Assembly: GCA_029779645.1 (NCBI GenBank) | Contig: JAKPAC010000037.1 | Span: 26,788 to 90,787 of the forward strand | DNA length: 64,000 nucleotides | Direction: 5' to 3' | From: Actinomycetes bacterium | GTDB lineage: Bacteria; Actinomycetota; Actinomycetes; Actinomycetales; Microbacteriaceae | Shown here: one piece after another, positions 25,982-33,626 of the stretch | Position numbering within the stretch: position 1 is the first letter of the stretch | Layout: every line of letters begins with the position of its first letter | The notes under the pieces: generated by a model | The model's database searches: none | Told to the model about the DNA's origin: nothing | What the model saw: the letters and a program-made list of their open reading frames with translations, nothing else | Made by a program: the position numbers and the translations under genes

Positions 25982-27006
25982 GCCGCGGCGGGCTCCGCCA
26001 CCGCGTCGGACACCGCTTCGATGGATTCCCGGCGCACGCGCTTGCGGAACACCCAGTACGTCCAGCCCTGGTACAGCAGGATCAGCGGCAGGAAGATCAG
26101 CGCGGTCCAGCTCATGATCTCGAGCGTGTACTGCGAGCTCGACGCGTTCGCGACCGTCAGGCTGAACGCCGGATCGGTGGTGGAGGGCAGCACGGCCGGG
26201 AACAGCGCGACGAACAGGGTTGCCACGGCGGCCGCGACGGTCGCGGCGCCGAAGGTGAAGGCGATGCCCTCGCGGCCGCGCAGGTTCGCGAGCACCGAGC
26301 CGATGAGGAGCACTGCGGCGAGCGCGGCGAGCAGCAGCACGGCGACGGAGAAGTGCTCGAGCACGGTCCAGAGCAGGAAGCCGGCCGCGACGACGATGGT
26401 GACCACGCCGGCCTTGGTCGCGAGCTTCTGCGCGTCGCGGCGAAGCACGCCGTCGGTCTTCAGCGCGACGAACGTGGCGCCGTGCGTGAAGAAGAGCACG
26501 AGCGTGGTGAGGCCGCCCAGGAGCCCGTACGGGTTCAGCAGCGTCAGCAGGTTGCCGGTGTAGTTGTGGTCGGCGTCGAGCGGCACGCCCTGGATGATGT
26601 TGGCGAACGCGACGCCCCAGAGGAACGCGGGCACCGCCGAGCCGATGATGATCATCCGATCGAAGCGGCGCTTCCACTCGTGCTCGGGGCGCTGGTGGCG
26701 GTACTCGAACGAGACGCCGCGCACGATGAGTGCGAGGAGGATGAGCAGCAGGGGCAGGTAGAAGCCGCTGAACAGCGACGCGTACCACTCCGGGAATGCC
26801 GCGAACAGGCAGGCGCCCGCGACGATCACCCAGGTCTCATTGAGGTCCCACACGGGGCCGATGGTGTTGATGATCTGGCGGCGCGCCACATCGTCCTTGC
26901 CGAGGAACGGCAGCGACATCCCGACGCCGAAGTCGAAGCCCTCGAGTACGAAGTACCCGATGAACAGGAAGGCGACGATCCAGAACCAGAGAACGGCGAG
27001 GTCCAT
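25978..27006 (-). CDS. cydB: Cytochrome bd ubiquinol/menaquinol oxidase subunit II
   Basis: This 342-residue membrane subunit of the bd oxidase starts with the hallmark WFWIVAFLFIGYFVLEGFDFGVG and continues with NTIGPVWDLNETWVI and the GVAFANIIQGVPL segment, all typical of CydB. About eight to nine helices are present. It has a ribosome site AGGAG before the ATG and lies ten bases after the cydA stop. It does not bind haem itself but stabilises the CydA haems. The family match is unambiguous. Confidence 0.96.
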   Translation of the reverse strand: MDLAVLWFWIVAFLFIGYFVLEGFDFGVGMSLPFLGKDDVARRQIINTIGPVWDLNETWVIVAGACLFAAFPEWYASLFSGFYLPLLLILLALIVRGVSFEYRHQRPEHEWKRRFDRMIIIGSAVPAFLWGVAFANIIQGVPLDADHNYTGNLLTLLNPYGLLGGLTTLVLFFTHGATFVALKTDGVLRRDAQKLATKAGVVTIVVAAGFLLWTVLEHFSVAVLLLAALAAVLLIGSVLANLRGREGIAFTFGAATVAAAVATLFVALFPAVLPSTTDPAFSLTVANASSSQYTLEIMSWTALIFLPLILLYQGWTYWVFRKRVRRESIEAVSDAVAEPAAA

Positions 27007-27016
27007 GACGGGTCTC

Positions 27017-28423
27017 CTAGTAGACGGTCGAGCTCAGGGTCGGCTTGTCGTCCGACACCTGCTCGGTGGTATCGGGGCCCTTGTGCACGGCACGGAGGAT
27101 GAGCTTGAACTCGACCACGGCGAGGATCGCGTAGATGAGGGTGAAGGCGATGAGCGAGATCAGCACCTCGTATGCGGGCACGCCCGGCGAGACGCCGTCC
27201 TCGGTGCGCATGAGGCTGAACACGATCCAGGGCTGGCGGCCCATCTCGGTGAAGATCCAGCCGACCGTGATCGCCATGATGCTGAGCGGGTACGACCAGA
27301 TCGCGACCTTCCACATCCACTTGGCGGGCAGGCGCTTGGCCTTCTTGCGGGTCACCCACAGGCCGACCAGCGCGATGAGCGCGTGCAGCATGCCGAGGCC
27401 GATCATCCAGCGGAACGCCCAGTACGTGATCCACACGATCGGCATGTAGTCGCCGGGGCCCCACAGCTCGGTGTACTGAGCCTGCAGGTCGTTGAGGCCC
27501 TCCACGCAGCCGTCGAAGGTGTGGGTGGACAGGAACGAGAGCAGGTACGGCACGCGCACCGAGAACAGGTCGCTGGTGCCGTCAGGGGTGCCGATGGTGA
27601 AGATCGAGAAGGATGCGTCGGCCCCGCACGCGGTCGTGAACAGCGCCTCGGCCGCGGCCATCTTCATCGGCTGCGTGTCGACCATGACGAGGCCGAGCTG
27701 GTCGCCGGTGAGGACGGTGGCGGCGGCCGAGCCGAGCATGAACCACAGCCCGTAGCGGAGGGCGGTCTGCATCGTGTCGGTGTGCTGTCCGCGCACGAGG
27801 TGCCAGGCCGCGACGGCGATGATGACGCCCGCCGTGAACATGAACGCGGAGGCGATGGTGTGGGGGAACGCAGCGAGCGAGACGGGGTTCGCCAGCAGCT
27901 CCCAGATGTTCGTGAGCTCGGCCCGGCCCCGCTCCTCGTTGAGCTGGTACGCGATCGGGTTCTGCATGAACGCGTTCGCGGCGAGGATGAAGTAGGCCGA
28001 GAGGATCGAGCCGATCGCCGTCGCCCAGATGGTCGCGAGGTGCAGGCGCGGCGAGAGCTTGTCCCAGCCGAAGATCCACAGCCCGATGAAGGTCGCCTCG
28101 AAGAAGAAGGCGAGCAGGCCCTCCATGGCCAGCGGCGCGCCGAACACGTCGCCGACGAATCGCGAGTAGTCCGACCAGTTCATCCCGAACTGGAACTCCT
28201 GGACGATGCCCGTCACCACGCCCATGGCGAAGTTGATCAAGAAGATCTTGCCGAAGAAGCGGGTGAGGTGCAGATATTTCAGCTTGCCGGTGCGAAGCCA
28301 CGCCGTCTGGAACACCGCGGCGGTGACCGACATGCCGAGCGTGAGCGGCACGAAGAGAAAGTGGTAGATCGTGGTGAGACCGAACTGCCATCGGGCAAGC
28401 AGAAGCGGGTCGAGAAGGTCCAT
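27017..28423 (-). CDS. cydA: Cytochrome bd oxidase subunit I
   Basis: This 468-residue haem-bearing subunit reduces oxygen to water with quinol, without proton pumping and with high oxygen affinity. Visible ligands are His in IYHFLF (haem b595/d side), His in AAFPHTIASAF (b558) and Met in IGLGMLH, with the acidic pair in AMEGLLAFFFEATF and the conserved GRQPW. The Q-loop between helices 6 and 7 is of the short type common in Gram-positives. The gene starts the cydABDC operon. GGAGGA lies before the ATG and a -10 TACAGT at 28458-28453. Expression is probably raised at low oxygen; a likely regulator gene lies upstream. Confidence 0.97.
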   Translation of the reverse strand: MDLLDPLLLARWQFGLTTIYHFLFVPLTLGMSVTAAVFQTAWLRTGKLKYLHLTRFFGKIFLINFAMGVVTGIVQEFQFGMNWSDYSRFVGDVFGAPLAMEGLLAFFFEATFIGLWIFGWDKLSPRLHLATIWATAIGSILSAYFILAANAFMQNPIAYQLNEERGRAELTNIWELLANPVSLAAFPHTIASAFMFTAGVIIAVAAWHLVRGQHTDTMQTALRYGLWFMLGSAAATVLTGDQLGLVMVDTQPMKMAAAEALFTTACGADASFSIFTIGTPDGTSDLFSVRVPYLLSFLSTHTFDGCVEGLNDLQAQYTELWGPGDYMPIVWITYWAFRWMIGLGMLHALIALVGLWVTRKKAKRLPAKWMWKVAIWSYPLSIMAITVGWIFTEMGRQPWIVFSLMRTEDGVSPGVPAYEVLISLIAFTLIYAILAVVEFKLILRAVHKGPDTTEQVSDDKPTLSSTVY

Positions 28424-28452
28424 GCGCGCTCCTCCGGAAGTGGCGTCGCACT

Positions 28453-28458
28453 ACTGTA
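28453..28458 (-). promoter_or_regulatory. -10 box of the cydABDC operon
   Basis: TACAGT on the minus strand lies 30 bases before the cydA ATG. The rest of the 298-base gap to the regulator gene (28459-28721) is G+C-rich; I see no Rex-like palindrome or gene in it. Confidence 0.45.
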
Positions 28459-28721
28459 CCGATGCGCGGCACGACATGGTGACCACCGAGGCCGGACATA
28501 ACCCCGGGTGATGGGCGCGGTGACCGACGGCGAGGGGCACCGCGGCCCCGAACGGCGCCGGGATCGTGCGGGTGTCGGGGCCGGCTGGTCGCGATCGGCG
28601 CGCGCGGGCCGGGTCGCCGATCGCGTCACGATCATCATGCGTCGCGGCGGCGCCGCGGTCGCGGTGCACACCCGGGGGGCGACGAGCTCCGCGGTCCGGC
28701 GCGGCCCTCACCGCTCCGCGG

Positions 28722-29345
28722 TCAGGATGCGATCCGCAGCTGGATGACGCAGCCGTGCGAGCTCGCGCACTCCTCGATCCGCGCGGTGAGGGGGCCGCCG
28801 GCCTCGGCGAGGACGCCGTGCATCATGCCGCGGTGCGCCGAGCACAGCGCCTCGCGGTGCTCGAGCTCGGGCGGAGCGTGCGGGCAGGCGCGCAGGTCGA
28901 TCGAGAGGGCCGACTCGTCGACGATCGGATCGAAGCCCGACTCCTCGAGGTGGTCGACGATGGCGTCGACCTGGTGCACCGCCGCCTCGCCGAGCGCCGG
29001 GTCGATGGTGTCGGTCCACGGCATGACCTTGCGCATGAGGTCGCCGCGGGTCGCGGCATCCCGAGCCTTGCGTCTCGCGATCGGGCTGGATGCCTCGGCC
29101 TCGCCGTCGATCGCGCTGAACAGAGTGCGGGGGCGCCCGCGGACGGTGCGCTCCTCGGTGTGGGCGACGACGTAGCCGCCGTCGATCAGCCGCTGCAGGT
29201 GCTCGCGGACGGTGTTCGGGTGGAGCTCGGTGGTCGCGGCGAGCGCCGCGACCGTGCTGGCCGGGTGCTGCTGTACGAGGTGCAGAATCTCGACCCGGCT
29301 GCGGCACGAGAGTGCGCTGTATCCCTGAGGACGATCGGTACGCAT
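28722..29345 (-). CDS. HTH regulator with C-terminal cysteine cluster (SufR-like)
   Basis: This 207-residue regulator has an N-terminal winged helix (VEILHLVQQHP, STVAALAATTELHPNTVREH, wing RGRPRTLFSA) and a C-terminal domain with four conserved-looking cysteines arranged C-X13-C-X24-C-X5-C (ACPHAPPELEH, ALCSAHRG, ECASSHGC). This resembles SufR-type regulators, where such cysteines bind an iron-sulfur cluster. The gene precedes cydABDC on the same strand. The ATG at 29345 is six bases after GACAAT, so it may be leaderless. A redox or oxygen sensor controlling the bd oxidase is a reasonable inference but is not shown. An alternative is a general ArsR-type regulator with zinc. Confidence 0.78.
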   Translation of the reverse strand: MRTDRPQGYSALSCRSRVEILHLVQQHPASTVAALAATTELHPNTVREHLQRLIDGGYVVAHTEERTVRGRPRTLFSAIDGEAEASSPIARRKARDAATRGDLMRKVMPWTDTIDPALGEAAVHQVDAIVDHLEESGFDPIVDESALSIDLRACPHAPPELEHREALCSAHRGMMHGVLAEAGGPLTARIEECASSHGCVIQLRIAS

Positions 29346-29391
29346 GCTTCTATTGTCGCTGACGAATCATGGGTCGCGTTTTCGGGCGGAA

Positions 29392-29871
29392 TCAGGAGAT
29401 TCGGTGCGCATGGGTGGATGCGTCGGCCGCGCGCGGCGCTTCGCCGGGCAGACCGCCGGACGTATCGCCGGGCGCTTCCCGCGACGCTTCGGGATCCGCG
29501 AGGGCCGAGGGCGCTGAGCGCGCGGTCAGCGCGCGCAGCACTTCGCCGAAGCGGAGCAGGAATGCGGGCTCGTCGAGCTTCTTGCGCCGCATCCAGCCGG
29601 TGACCTCGTCGTTCGATTTGCTGGCGTTGCACGAGCGACAGGCGGGCACGACGTTGCCGAGCGTGTAGCGGCCGCCGCGCGAGATCGGCTGCACGCAGTC
29701 CTTCTGCAGGGCGCTGGCGAGGGATGCCTCGGCGGCGCCGCAGTACGCGCATCCGCCCCACATCGCGCAGATGCCGGCCCATTGCGAGGCGGTGAGGTCG
29801 TTGTCGGCGGCGGCGACCCGGCGTGTGCGGCGGCGCGCGGCGCGTGCGCGGCGGCTGTTGCTGAGCGTCAT
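29392..29871 (-). CDS. Small HNH endonuclease-like protein
   Basis: This 159-residue protein has an N-terminal Arg-rich stretch (basic, DNA-binding-like), then an HNH/zinc fold: CAYCG, a segment KDCVQPISRGGRY and ACRSCNASKSN. The first catalytic His of the HNH motif, usually in D-H-x-x-P, is Cys here (DCVQP), while the Asn of LGNVVP and the zinc cysteines are present. Catalysis is therefore uncertain. The last 50 residues are low-complexity. The ATG overlaps the stop of the upstream ABM gene (ATGA), so the two are co-translated. A recognised HNH family in actinobacteria, but with no assigned role. Confidence 0.75.
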   Translation of the reverse strand: MTLSNSRRARAARRRTRRVAAADNDLTASQWAGICAMWGGCAYCGAAEASLASALQKDCVQPISRGGRYTLGNVVPACRSCNASKSNDEVTGWMRRKKLDEPAFLLRFGEVLRALTARSAPSALADPEASREAPGDTSGGLPGEAPRAADASTHAHRIS

Positions 29872-30176
29872 TCGTCGAGCGGCGCGCTGTCGGGCTCGGC
29901 GAGGCCCTCGACCACGTATTCACGGGCAATGCCGTGTGTCGCGTGCCCCCACTCGCTGGCGGCGACTCGCGCCTGGTGGGCGTGGAACGACGCAGCATCG
30001 GCGAAGCGCTCCTCGACCCGCCAGATCAGGGAACCCTCGATCTGCGTCACCTCGAAGCGGATGCATCCGGGCTCGGCGCGCGTGAGGGCGATGTGCTCCG
30101 GCAGCAGTCGCGCCACGATGGCCTGCTCGGCGTCGGTGGCGCAGACGAGCCGCCCGGTGAGTCGCACTTCGTTCAT
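29868..30176 (-). CDS. Antibiotic biosynthesis monooxygenase (ABM) domain protein
   Basis: This 102-residue single-domain protein has the dimeric alpha-beta ferredoxin-like fold of ABM/YgiN proteins: PEHIALTRAEPGCIRFEVTQ, the WRVEERFADAASFHAHQ segment and a final strand region. Such small proteins act on quinones or aldehydes or serve as stress enzymes. The transcript is probably leaderless (TAGGCT, six bases, ATG). It is read away from the ASCH gene, and the two promoters overlap back to back. It overlaps the HNH gene by four bases. Confidence 0.8.
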   Translation of the reverse strand: MNEVRLTGRLVCATDAEQAIVARLLPEHIALTRAEPGCIRFEVTQIEGSLIWRVEERFADAASFHAHQARVAASEWGHATHGIAREYVVEGLAEPDSAPLDE

Positions 30177-30182
30177 CCGGTC

Positions 30183-30188
30183 AGCCTA
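30183..30188 (-). promoter_or_regulatory. Leaderless -10 box for the ABM gene
   Basis: TAGGCT on the minus strand, six bases, then the ATG at 30176. It is only 23 bases from the divergent box of the ASCH gene. Confidence 0.6.
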
Positions 30189-30211
30189 CGTTGGCTCGTT
30201 GGGGAGCGGGA

Positions 30212-30217
30212 TAGGCT
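30212..30217 (+). promoter_or_regulatory. Leaderless -10 box for the ASCH gene
   Basis: TAGGCT, seven bases, then the GTG at 30225. Confidence 0.55.
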
Positions 30218-30224
30218 CACCTGC

Positions 30225-30695
30225 GTGAAGCGAGCGAGTGCGGACGACGCGTTCTGGGCTGCATGTCGCGCTGTCATTCCCGGCCTGCCAGAGGCGACCC
30301 CCGAAGCGTGGGCGTTCGGCGCGACGGCGGCGCATGCGGACGGGCTGCTGGCCCTCGTGCTCGCTGGGAAGAAGACCGCGACTTCGTCACCGCTGTGGGA
30401 CTTCACGCACAGGGGCGAGCCCGTGCCCGAGCAGGGTTGGTGGAACATCATCTTGGACGGGCGGGGCAATCCACGGGCGCTGCTCGACACGGTCGCCGTC
30501 GAGGTGCTGCCGTTCGACCAGGTCGGTGCGGCGCATGACTTCGCCGAGGGGGAGGGTGATCGCACCCTCGATGCGTGGCGTGCCGTGCACGAGCGGTTCT
30601 GGCGTGAGCATTCGGAGAACCCCCGCGGGTTCGAGCCCGACATGCCTGTGGTCTGCGAGCGACTGCGGTTGAGATATCCGCTCGTCGCCGGCTGA
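30225..30695 (+). CDS. ASCH domain protein
   Basis: This 156-residue protein has the ASCH (PUA-like) fold: FGATAAHADGLLALVLAGKKTATSS with the RNA/nucleoside-contact Lys-Lys-Thr-Ala-Thr motif, a GWWNIILDGRG strand turn, and EGDRTLDAWRAVHERFWREH, which is the usual C-terminal helix. I set the start at GTG 30225 from the TAGGCT box seven bases upstream; a longer frame reaches back across the divergent gene. ASCH proteins bind or modify nucleosides (the E. coli YqfB relative is an N4-acetylcytidine amidohydrolase). A tandem repeat begins at its stop codon. Confidence 0.82.
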   Translation: MKRASADDAFWAACRAVIPGLPEATPEAWAFGATAAHADGLLALVLAGKKTATSSPLWDFTHRGEPVPEQGWWNIILDGRGNPRALLDTVAVEVLPFDQVGAAHDFAEGEGDRTLDAWRAVHERFWREHSENPRGFEPDMPVVCERLRLRYPLVAG

Positions 30696-30749
30696 CTTGA
30701 CCGTCGTGGACTGACTCGACCGTCGCAGATTGACTTGACCGTCCCAGGT
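30693..30749. repeat. Three tandem 19-bp imperfect repeats
   Basis: TGACTTGACCGTCGTGGAC (30693-30711), TGACTCGACCGTCGCAGAT (30712-30730) and TGACTTGACCGTCCCAGGT (30731-30749) run head to tail, starting with the stop codon of the ASCH gene. The core TGACYTGACCGTC is nearly constant and the last six bases vary. It may be a binding-site array or replication slippage. Confidence 0.75.
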
Positions 30750-30784
30750 CGATTCGGTCGCCGATCGCTGGGTGGAGACCGGCG

Positions 30785-32215
30785 TCAGAACGGGGGCGGG
30801 TCGTCGCGGTGCCGGGTGCTGCCGGTGCCCGCACCGACCCCGCGACCTCCGCCCACTCCGGCACTTCTCTCCGCACCGGCGCGGAGACGATGCTCGTCCC
30901 AGTCGCTTTCCGGTCTGAACATCACCGAGCTGGTCGGGATGTCGGGATACACGCGCCCGGTTGGGCTCGTCCATTCGAGAATGCCGTCGGGTTTGTGCAC
31001 CACCCGCCAGGCTGAGGCGTGTTTGAGGGTGTGGTGGCGCCGGCACAGGTGAGCGAGGTTGCCCTCGCGCGTGTGGCCGCCGAGCGCGTAGTCGATTGTG
31101 TGGTCGATGTCGCTTCGGTGGACCGGCTGTCGACACCCGGGGAAGCGGCAGTGCTGGTCGCGTACCTGGAGGGTGCGCTTCAGCTGCACGGTGGGAGTGT
31201 AGCGATCGACGGCGAGCACGGTGCCGCTGATCGGGTCGGTGAGGATGCGATCCCAGCCGGAACTGGCGCCAGCGAGCGCTCGAGCGGTTGCAGCATCGAG
31301 CGGCCCGACGCCCGCAAGCGTGGCGGGAGCGTTGGTGTGCCCCATCAGCGACAGCACGGGCACGGTCACCTGCACGTGGGCGCGGATCGCGCCGAGGGCG
31401 CCCGGCTCCGCGCCATCGGCAACCGCCGCGTGCCCCTCAGGGGCGCCCGTGAGCAGCAGATCGGCGACGATGTCGGCGCGAAGCTCGTCGATGCTGCGAC
31501 CGTCGCTCGTGATCGGCGCCCCGGACCGCGATCGACCGCCCTGTGTCGTGACCGCAGCCTCGGCATCACGCACGCTCTGCGCCAGCTGCTGCACGCGGTC
31601 GAGGGCGCCATGGGCGAGCGTGCTCGGCAGCGTCGCGATGAGCTCAGACATGCCGTCTTCGACGTCGATGACCCGGACGCCTCGGCAGCGGGCCGCGGCT
31701 TCGTGGCGTTCCGCGAACGGTGTCGGGTGGACCCGCTCGGCGGTGACCCGCGCGAAGGGTCGAACCCGCGCGGGAACCTCCTGCTCGGCGTAGGGCACCA
31801 CCGACGCTTCGTACGAGGCGCGCGCCGCGGCATCCGGGAGCTGCGACCCGCAGTCGGTGATCGCGTGCACGTGCGTGCGTGAGATACGCCCCGCTCGGAA
31901 CGCTGCGAACGTGGCCGGGAAGTCTTGCACAAGCGTCGTGGACTCGCCCATCAGGCGCTGCGCGCTTCGGTCGCTGATGCGCAGCGCCCCACCGATCTCG
32001 GCGGCGACCTCGCGATAGGGAAGCTCGGAGGCGCGGCTCGTTGCCTCGCCGCGTGCGGCGATGGCGCCGGCGATCTGCGTCGCGGTGTGCACGAACTCGG
32101 CCTCGCGCGCCTGCCAGGCGTTGATCTTGGCCCGGGCCCGCGCCATGCCCGCATACGCCGCATCGAGCTGCGCCCGCTCTGCAGGTGTTGCGATGCCGTA
32201 CCCCGTGCGTGCCAT
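30785..32215 (-). CDS. DUF222 / HNH endonuclease domain protein (13E12-repeat family)
   Basis: This 476-residue protein has a DUF222 helical region (about residues 20-300) and a C-terminal HNH domain with the zinc/metal motifs CRFPGCRQP, DIDHTIDYALGG and HLCRRHHTLKH. The DH, N and H residues are all present. The family is amplified in actinobacterial chromosomes and is sometimes linked to DNA damage. I chose ATG 32215 because a GATAAT box lies exactly six bases upstream. The longer frame to 32290 has no support. The C-terminal 50 residues are Gly/Arg-rich. The cellular role is unknown; the catalytic motif looks intact. Confidence 0.88.
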   Translation of the reverse strand: MARTGYGIATPAERAQLDAAYAGMARARAKINAWQAREAEFVHTATQIAGAIAARGEATSRASELPYREVAAEIGGALRISDRSAQRLMGESTTLVQDFPATFAAFRAGRISRTHVHAITDCGSQLPDAAARASYEASVVPYAEQEVPARVRPFARVTAERVHPTPFAERHEAAARCRGVRVIDVEDGMSELIATLPSTLAHGALDRVQQLAQSVRDAEAAVTTQGGRSRSGAPITSDGRSIDELRADIVADLLLTGAPEGHAAVADGAEPGALGAIRAHVQVTVPVLSLMGHTNAPATLAGVGPLDAATARALAGASSGWDRILTDPISGTVLAVDRYTPTVQLKRTLQVRDQHCRFPGCRQPVHRSDIDHTIDYALGGHTREGNLAHLCRRHHTLKHASAWRVVHKPDGILEWTSPTGRVYPDIPTSSVMFRPESDWDEHRLRAGAERSAGVGGGRGVGAGTGSTRHRDDPPPF

Positions 32216-32221
32216 GGGACA

Positions 32222-32245
32222 ATTATCGCAGAAACATTCGATGTT
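32222..32245 (-). promoter_or_regulatory. Leaderless promoter and palindrome for the DUF222-HNH gene
   Basis: GATAAT (32227-32222), six bases, ATG. Just upstream is a palindrome AACAT-TCG-ATGTT (32233-32245) in the spacer region, a good place for a repressor. The 334-base gap 32216-32549 holds only this and the heptamer repeat. Confidence 0.5.
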
Positions 32246-32330
32246 CTGGGGGCCAATCGGGGTGATTGTGGAGAGTTTCTTCGAAGACAATGCAGTTCAG
32301 GATGAGGCTGACCCCTTCTGGTTTGCTTGC

Positions 32331-32420
32331 TCCCGAGCCCCGAGCCCCGAGCCCCGAGCCCCGAGCCCCGAGCCCCGAGCCCCGAGCCCCGAGCCCCGAG
32401 CCCCGAGCCCCGAGCCCGAG
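32331..32420. repeat. Tandem GAGCCCC heptamer repeat, about 12 units
   Basis: About 90 bases of uninterrupted 7-bp repeat lie in an intergenic region between two minus-strand genes. A frame through it would encode PSPEPRA repeats, but no start, ribosome site or conserved flank supports a gene. Units appear identical, so the tract is young or actively changing in number. Confidence 0.9.
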
Positions 32421-32549
32421 GTTCAGGGTTCGGAGCCCGGAGTCACGGAGCCCGAGCGGCTGATCGCTATCAACTCCGCCCGCTCAGCCGGCGCCCGCTC
32501 AGTCGTGCAGCTCCAGGTGCAAGATCGGGTACGGCCGGCCGCCAGGCAC

Positions 32550-33581
32550 CTACGCCTCCGTGTTCGGCTTCCACCCCAGCGCGGGTGCCACGTGCTTCGC
32601 GAACGACTCGACCACCCGAAGGTTGAACTCGACCCCGAGCTGGCTCGGAATCGTCAGCATCAGGGTGTCGGCCGTCTGGATCGCCGCGTCGTTCAGCAGC
32701 TGCTCGACCAGCACGTCGGGCGCCGCGGCGTACGTCTTGCCGAAGGTCGAGCGCAGGCCGTCGATGATGCCGATCTGGTCGCCGTCCTGGCGCCCTCCGA
32801 AGTACATGTCTTCCTCGGCCGTCGTGATCGGGAAGATGCTCCGGCTGACCGAGGTGCGCGGCTCACCGGGATGCCCCGCCTCGCGCCACGCGGCCCGGAA
32901 CGCGTCGATCTGCTCGGCCTGCAGGATGTCGAACGGCCGGCCGTCGGCCGAGGTGAGCAGGGTCGACGACATGAGGTTGACACCCACGCGACCAGCCCAC
33001 TCGGCGCTGTCTCGGTTGCCGGCGCCCCACCAGATGCGCGAGCGCAGCCCGGGGGAGTGCGGCTCGATCGGTTGGAGCCCCGGGGCGCCGCCGAACGGGC
33101 TGGTGGGGTCGCCCTCGGCCATCCCCTCGCCCTCGATGGCGCGCAGGAACGTGTCGAAGTGCGCTCGCGCGATGTCGGCGCCGCGCGGATCGGTCGAGCC
33201 CGTGTAGCCGAAGGTCTCGTAGCCGCGAACGACCGACTCGGGTGAGCCTCGGCTGACGCCGAGCGCGAGCCGCCCGTCGCTGATCAGATCGACCGCGGCG
33301 GCCTCCTCGGCGAGATACAGCGGGTTCTCGTACCGCATGTCGATGACCCCGGTGCCGACCTCGATGCGCGTGGTGCGCGCCGCGATCGCGGCGAGCAGCG
33401 GCATGGGCGAAGCCTGCTGCCGAGCGAAGTGGTGCACGCGGAAGTACGCGCCGTTGACGCCGAGCTCGTCCATGCCCTGGGCGAGGTCGATCGCCTGGTG
33501 CAGCGAGTCGCGCGCGGTGAGCTCGCGCCCGCCGCCGAGCGGCCCGTAGTGGCCAAACGAGAGTGTTCCGAATCGTTGCAT
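32550..33581 (-). CDS. LLM-class flavin-dependent oxidoreductase
   Basis: This 343-residue luciferase-like TIM barrel uses reduced flavin. It has FGTLSFGHYGPLG at the N-terminus, then IEVGTGVIDMRYENPLYLAEEAAAVDLISDGRLALGVSRG, which is the FMN-site and substrate-channel region shared by alkanal monooxygenase-like proteins. I chose the ATG at 33581: it starts right at the family N-terminus, while the longer frame crosses a promoter-like region and is basic and non-conserved. It is divergent from the phosphonate-type importer, with a 13-bp palindrome between them. Bacterial family members oxidise aldehydes, sulfonates or nitrogen heterocycles; no substrate is indicated here. Confidence 0.85.
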   Translation of the reverse strand: MQRFGTLSFGHYGPLGGGRELTARDSLHQAIDLAQGMDELGVNGAYFRVHHFARQQASPMPLLAAIAARTTRIEVGTGVIDMRYENPLYLAEEAAAVDLISDGRLALGVSRGSPESVVRGYETFGYTGSTDPRGADIARAHFDTFLRAIEGEGMAEGDPTSPFGGAPGLQPIEPHSPGLRSRIWWGAGNRDSAEWAGRVGVNLMSSTLLTSADGRPFDILQAEQIDAFRAAWREAGHPGEPRTSVSRSIFPITTAEEDMYFGGRQDGDQIGIIDGLRSTFGKTYAAAPDVLVEQLLNDAAIQTADTLMLTIPSQLGVEFNLRVVESFAKHVAPALGWKPNTEA

Positions 33582-33613
33582 ACCCAGTCCAATCACCCGA
33601 GCAAGAGATCTAT

Positions 33614-33626
33614 TCCATTGAATGGA
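33614..33626. promoter_or_regulatory. 13-bp palindrome between divergent genes
   Basis: TCCATT-G-AATGGA lies 33 bases before the flavoprotein ATG and about 245 before the phosphonate-type binding-protein gene, next to the A+T-rich stretch (TAGATC) that may be the flavoprotein promoter. It could be an operator for one or both units. Nothing else is recognised in 33627-33871. Confidence 0.4.

Noticed and set aside
28451..28711. 86-residue minus-strand frame between the regulator gene and cydA
   Set aside because: Arg/Ala/Pro-rich random composition with no start signal; it overlaps the cyd promoter.
30693..30749. CRISPR array
   Set aside because: Units are head to tail with no spacers, only three copies and no cas genes.
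32231..32247. LexA (SOS) box upstream of the DUF222-HNH gene
   Set aside because: The actinobacterial box needs GAAC-N4-GTTC; here the AAC and GTT halves are seven bases apart.
32266..32463. Short frame encoding PSPEPRA repeats over the heptamer tract
   Set aside because: A heptamer repeat is open in several frames by nature; there is no start signal and no conserved flank.
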